From the NCBI GenBank assembly GCA_051747405.1, contig JBNJGC010000043.1:1-16784 (forward strand): 16,784 bases of DNA, read 5' to 3'. This document shows positions 14,235-16,784 of this stretch, piece after piece (positions within the stretch are counted from its first letter, which is position 1; each line of letters opens with the position of its first letter). The notes under the pieces were generated by a model that saw only the letters and a list, made by a program, of their open reading frames with translations, was not told the DNA's origin and searched no databases. The translations under genes were made by a program, and so were the position numbers. Source of the DNA: JAPHTQ01 sp051747405. GTDB lineage: Bacteria; Pseudomonadota; Gammaproteobacteria; Thiohalomonadales; Thiohalomonadaceae.

Positions 14235-15458
14235 ATGCGTCCGATTCAAAAGTCATCCAAACTGGCCAACGTCTGCTACGACATCCGCGGACCGGTCATG
14301 ACCCACGCCCGCCTGATGGAAGAGGAGGGGCACCGCATCATCAAGCTCAACCTGGGCAACCTGGCGCCGTTCGGTTTCGAGGCGCCGGAGGAGATCCAGC
14401 AGGATGTGATCCACAACCTGCCGCAGGCCTCCGGCTACTCCGAGTCCCGCGGCCTGTTTGCCGCGCGCAAGGCGATCATGCACTACACCCAGCAGAAGGG
14501 GATCCCCGGTGTCGGGTTGGACGACATCTACATCGGCAACGGCGTCTCCGAGCTCATTGTACTGGCGATGCAGGCGCTGCTGGAGGATGGCGACGAGGTG
14601 CTGGTGCCGGCTCCCGACTATCCGCTCTGGACCGCGGCTGTCAGTCTCGGCGGTGGTCGACCGCGCCACTACATCTGCGACGAAGGGGCCGGCTGGCTCC
14701 CCGACATCGAGGATATCCGCAGCAAGATCAGCGACCGCACCCGCGCCATCGTCCTGATCAACCCCAACAACCCCACCGGGGCGCTCTATCCCGACGACCT
14801 GTTGCAGGAGATCGTCGAGCTGGCGCGTCAACACCAGCTCATCATCTACGCCGATGAGATCTACGACAAGATGATCTACGACGGCCAGAAGCACACCTCC
14901 ATCGCCTCGCTGGCGGACGATGTGCTCTTCGTCACCTTCAACGGCCTGTCGAAGAACTACCGCGCCTGCGGCTATCGCGCCGGCTGGATGGTGGTCTCCG
15001 GTGAGCAGAGCCACGCTCAGGACTACATCGAGGGGTTGAACATCCTCTCCTCCATGCGGCTGTGCTCCAACGTGCCGGGGCAGTTCGCCATCCAGACCGC
15101 CCTTGGCGGTTACCAGAGCATCGACGACCTGGTGGCGGAGGGGGGGCGCCTGCGTCGCCAGCGCGACCTGGCCTGGGAGATGATCAACGCCATGCCCGGG
15201 GTCAGCTGCGTAAAGCCCCAGGCGGCGCTCTATCTATTCCCACAGCTGGACCCGAAGATGTATCCTATCGCCGACGATCAGGCCTTCGCCTTGGAGCTGC
15301 TGAAGGATGAGAAGGTGCTGGTGGTGCAGGGCAGCGGGTTTAACTGGGTCGAGCCCGACCACTTCCGTATGGTCTTCCTGCCCGGTGGCGACGACCTGCA
15401 GGAGGCGATGACACGTATCGAACGCTTCCTGCACCACTACCGCAAGCGGCATAGTTAG
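14235..15458 (+). CDS. alaA: Alanine-type aminotransferase AlaA
   Basis: A second PLP-dependent aminotransferase, matching E. coli AlaA (YfbQ), the major glutamate-pyruvate transaminase. From the ATG at 14235 it has 407 residues, close to E. coli's 405, beginning MRPIQKSSKLANVCYDIRGP. Further signatures are LAPFGF, YSESRGLFAARKAI, IYIGNGVSELIVLAMQALL (98-116), PAPDYPLWTAAVSL, INPNNPTG (175-182), YADEIYDKMIYD and the PLP lysine in FNGLSKNYR (Lys240). No good ribosome binding site precedes this ATG. A TTG at 14193 overlaps the alaC stop (TTGA) and has AAGGA upstream; it would add 14 residues and is a plausible coupled start. The two enzymes belong to different subgroups, so this is a tandem pairing rather than a recent duplication. 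Confidence 0.93.
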   Translation: MRPIQKSSKLANVCYDIRGPVMTHARLMEEEGHRIIKLNLGNLAPFGFEAPEEIQQDVIHNLPQASGYSESRGLFAARKAIMHYTQQKGIPGVGLDDIYIGNGVSELIVLAMQALLEDGDEVLVPAPDYPLWTAAVSLGGGRPRHYICDEGAGWLPDIEDIRSKISDRTRAIVLINPNNPTGALYPDDLLQEIVELARQHQLIIYADEIYDKMIYDGQKHTSIASLADDVLFVTFNGLSKNYRACGYRAGWMVVSGEQSHAQDYIEGLNILSSMRLCSNVPGQFAIQTALGGYQSIDDLVAEGGRLRRQRDLAWEMINAMPGVSCVKPQAALYLFPQLDPKMYPIADDQAFALELLKDEKVLVVQGSGFNWVEPDHFRMVFLPGGDDLQEAMTRIERFLHHYRKRHS

Positions 15459-15561
15459 GTTTTTTTAGCCACAGAGCGCACAGAGGGCACAGGGAGAAAG
15501 GTTAGTTTAGGGCCTCAGCATCTGTGGACTCTGTGCCCTCTGTGGCAAATAGGTTTTTTTT
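15456..15561. repeat. Inverted-repeat element D (alaA/hom), variant family
   Basis: The left arm (15468-15493) and the reverse complement of the right arm (15521-15546) match at 22 of 26 positions. The unit is CACAGAG(G)GC rather than CGCAGAGG, so this is a variant with the same construction. The arms enclose a 27-base core. An 11-base direct repeat TAGGTTTTTTT lies on both sides (15456-15466 and 15550-15560), either a target duplication or T-rich tails. On the plus strand the hairpin followed by AAATAGG and eight Ts could terminate alaA transcription before hom. Confidence 0.78.
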
Positions 15562-15586
15562 GAATTCAGATTAAGAAAGGACAGTC

Positions 15587-16784
15587 ATGGATCCTGTGAA
15601 AGTTGGTTTGCTGGGCCTGGGTACCGTCGGTGGCGGTACCGTCAACGTACTGGAGCGTAACGCCGAGGAGATCGCCCGTCGCGCCGGTCGCGCTATTGAG
15701 ATTGTGCAGGCCTCGGCCCGCGATCTGACCAAACAGCGGATCTGCGACACCGAGAATATCCAGCTGACCACCGACCCGGTCGAGGTGGTGGACAACCCCG
15801 AGGTCGAGGTGGTGCTGGAGCTGATCGGCGGCGACACCCTCGCCTACGAAATGGTGATGCGCGCCATCAATAACGGCAAGCATGTGGTCACCGCCAACAA
15901 GGCGATGATCGCCAAGTACGGTAACGAGATCTTCGCCGCCGCCCAGCAGAACGATGTGATGGTCGCCTTTGAGGCGGCGGTGGCCGGTGGCATTCCGATC
16001 ATCAAGTCGATCCGCGAGGGCCTCGCCGCCAACACCATCGAATGGTTGGCCGGTATTATCAACGGCACCGGCAACTTCATCCTTACCGCCATGGGCGATG
16101 AGGGGCGCGACTTTGCCGACGTGTTGGCCGAGGCGCAGCGCCTGGGCTATGCCGAGGCGGACCCCACCTTCGATGTGGAGGGGATCGACGCGGCGCACAA
16201 ACTGACCATCCTCGCCTCCATCGCCTTCGGCATGCCGCTCAACTTCGAGGCAGTCCACACCGAGGGGATCACCCAGGTGACCCGCGAGGATGTCACCCTG
16301 GCCGAGGAGCTGGGCTACCGCATCAAACACCTGGGGATCGCACGGCGCACCCCCACCGGCATCGAGCTGCGGGTCCACCCCACCCTGATCCCGGCAAGCC
16401 AGCTACTGGCCAGCGTCGACGGGGTTATGAACGCTGTGCTGGTGCAGGGCGATGCGGTCGGCCCCACCCTCTACTACGGCGCCGGCGCCGGCGACGAGCC
16501 CACCGCCTCGGCGGTCGTGGCCGACCTGGTCGATGTGGTCCGCTCCCTGGCCTGCGCACCGCAGTCCCGCGTACCCCATCTGGCCTTCCAGCCGGACAAG
16601 CTGGAGGAGTTCCACCTATTGCCGATGGACGAGGTGGAGACCGCCTTCTACCTGCGCATGCAGGTGGTGGACCGCCCCGGCGTGTTGGCCGAGCTGACCG
16701 CCATCCTCTCCGAGCTGGAGATCAGTATCGAGGCGGTGATCCAACGCGAGCCGCCGGAGGGGGAGAGCCTGGTCAACATCATCT
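15587..16784 (+). CDS. hom: Homoserine dehydrogenase, 3' truncated by the window edge
   Basis: Monofunctional homoserine dehydrogenase reduces aspartate semialdehyde to homoserine with NAD(P)H, on the route to threonine and methionine. From the ATG, 399 residues are open to the window end, with no stop. A Rossmann fold starts at residue 5 with VGLLGLGTVGGGTV. TANKAMIA (Lys105), AAVAGGIPII (130-139), AGIINGTGNFILTAM (155-169) and DPTFDVEGIDAAHKL (Asp201 and Lys205, the catalytic pair by family) follow. An ACT domain begins near 353 (YLRMQVVDRPGVLAELTAIL), so feedback control by threonine is likely. About 35-40 residues are missing. AAGGA stands upstream of the ATG. thrC often follows hom in this group; it would lie outside the window. 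Confidence 0.97.
   Translation, partial: MDPVKVGLLGLGTVGGGTVNVLERNAEEIARRAGRAIEIVQASARDLTKQRICDTENIQLTTDPVEVVDNPEVEVVLELIGGDTLAYEMVMRAINNGKHVVTANKAMIAKYGNEIFAAAQQNDVMVAFEAAVAGGIPIIKSIREGLAANTIEWLAGIINGTGNFILTAMGDEGRDFADVLAEAQRLGYAEADPTFDVEGIDAAHKLTILASIAFGMPLNFEAVHTEGITQVTREDVTLAEELGYRIKHLGIARRTPTGIELRVHPTLIPASQLLASVDGVMNAVLVQGDAVGPTLYYGAGAGDEPTASAVVADLVDVVRSLACAPQSRVPHLAFQPDKLEEFHLLPMDEVETAFYLRMQVVDRPGVLAELTAILSELEISIEAVIQREPPEGESLVNII

Noticed and set aside
15566..16378. 270-residue minus-strand frame at the right end
   Set aside because: It is antisense to hom, whose plus-strand frame has clear motifs but no stop before the window edge.

Overview
This window reads as a chromosomal segment of a free-living or symbiotic gammaproteobacterium. 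The evidence is gene order: eno-ftsB-ispD-ispF-truD followed by surE-pcm-nlpD-rpoS is a classic gammaproteobacterial neighbourhood, and the proteins align well from memory with E. coli counterparts. Coding DNA is GC-rich. The intergenic repeats are of a kind I associate with environmental gammaproteobacteria, perhaps sulfur-oxidiser (Chromatiales-like) lineages, but that placement is weak inference. A run of exactly 100 Ns shows that this is a draft assembly. Both window ends cut genes: eno at the left and hom at the right.

Layout. Positions 1-4189 (+): enolase (5' truncated), divisome protein FtsB, the two MEP-pathway enzymes IspD and IspF, and tRNA pseudouridine synthase TruD. Positions 4255-8390 (-): an inserted block holding an Aer-like PAS chemoreceptor, a transmembrane chemoreceptor with a likely FliA (sigma-28) promoter, and an SmrA-type Smr-domain protein. 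Positions 8505-12299 (+): surE, pcm, a DedA/VTT membrane protein, nlpD and rpoS, tightly packed and probably one transcription unit for stationary phase, repair and envelope functions. At 12464-12874 (-) there is a small Mth938-like protein convergent with rpoS. Positions 12931-16784 (+): two alanine-type aminotransferases (AlaC, AlaA) in tandem, followed by homoserine dehydrogenase (3' truncated).

The least explained feature is a family of inverted-repeat elements in four intergenic spaces: ftsB/ispD, ispD/ispF, rpoS/Mth938 and alaA/hom. Their arms are built from short tandem 8-9 base units of the type CGCARAGG(N), arranged head-on around unrelated cores. The copies abut stop codons or translation starts. 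One copy carries a nested cassette of three dyads and a fourfold perfect octamer array, and the N gap falls inside that array. The 99 bases on either side of the gap are identical, so the duplication there is probably an assembly artefact. No phage, CRISPR, tRNA, rRNA or defence genes were found. Apart from the repeats, the window is largely well-known housekeeping DNA with an unusual chemotaxis insertion.
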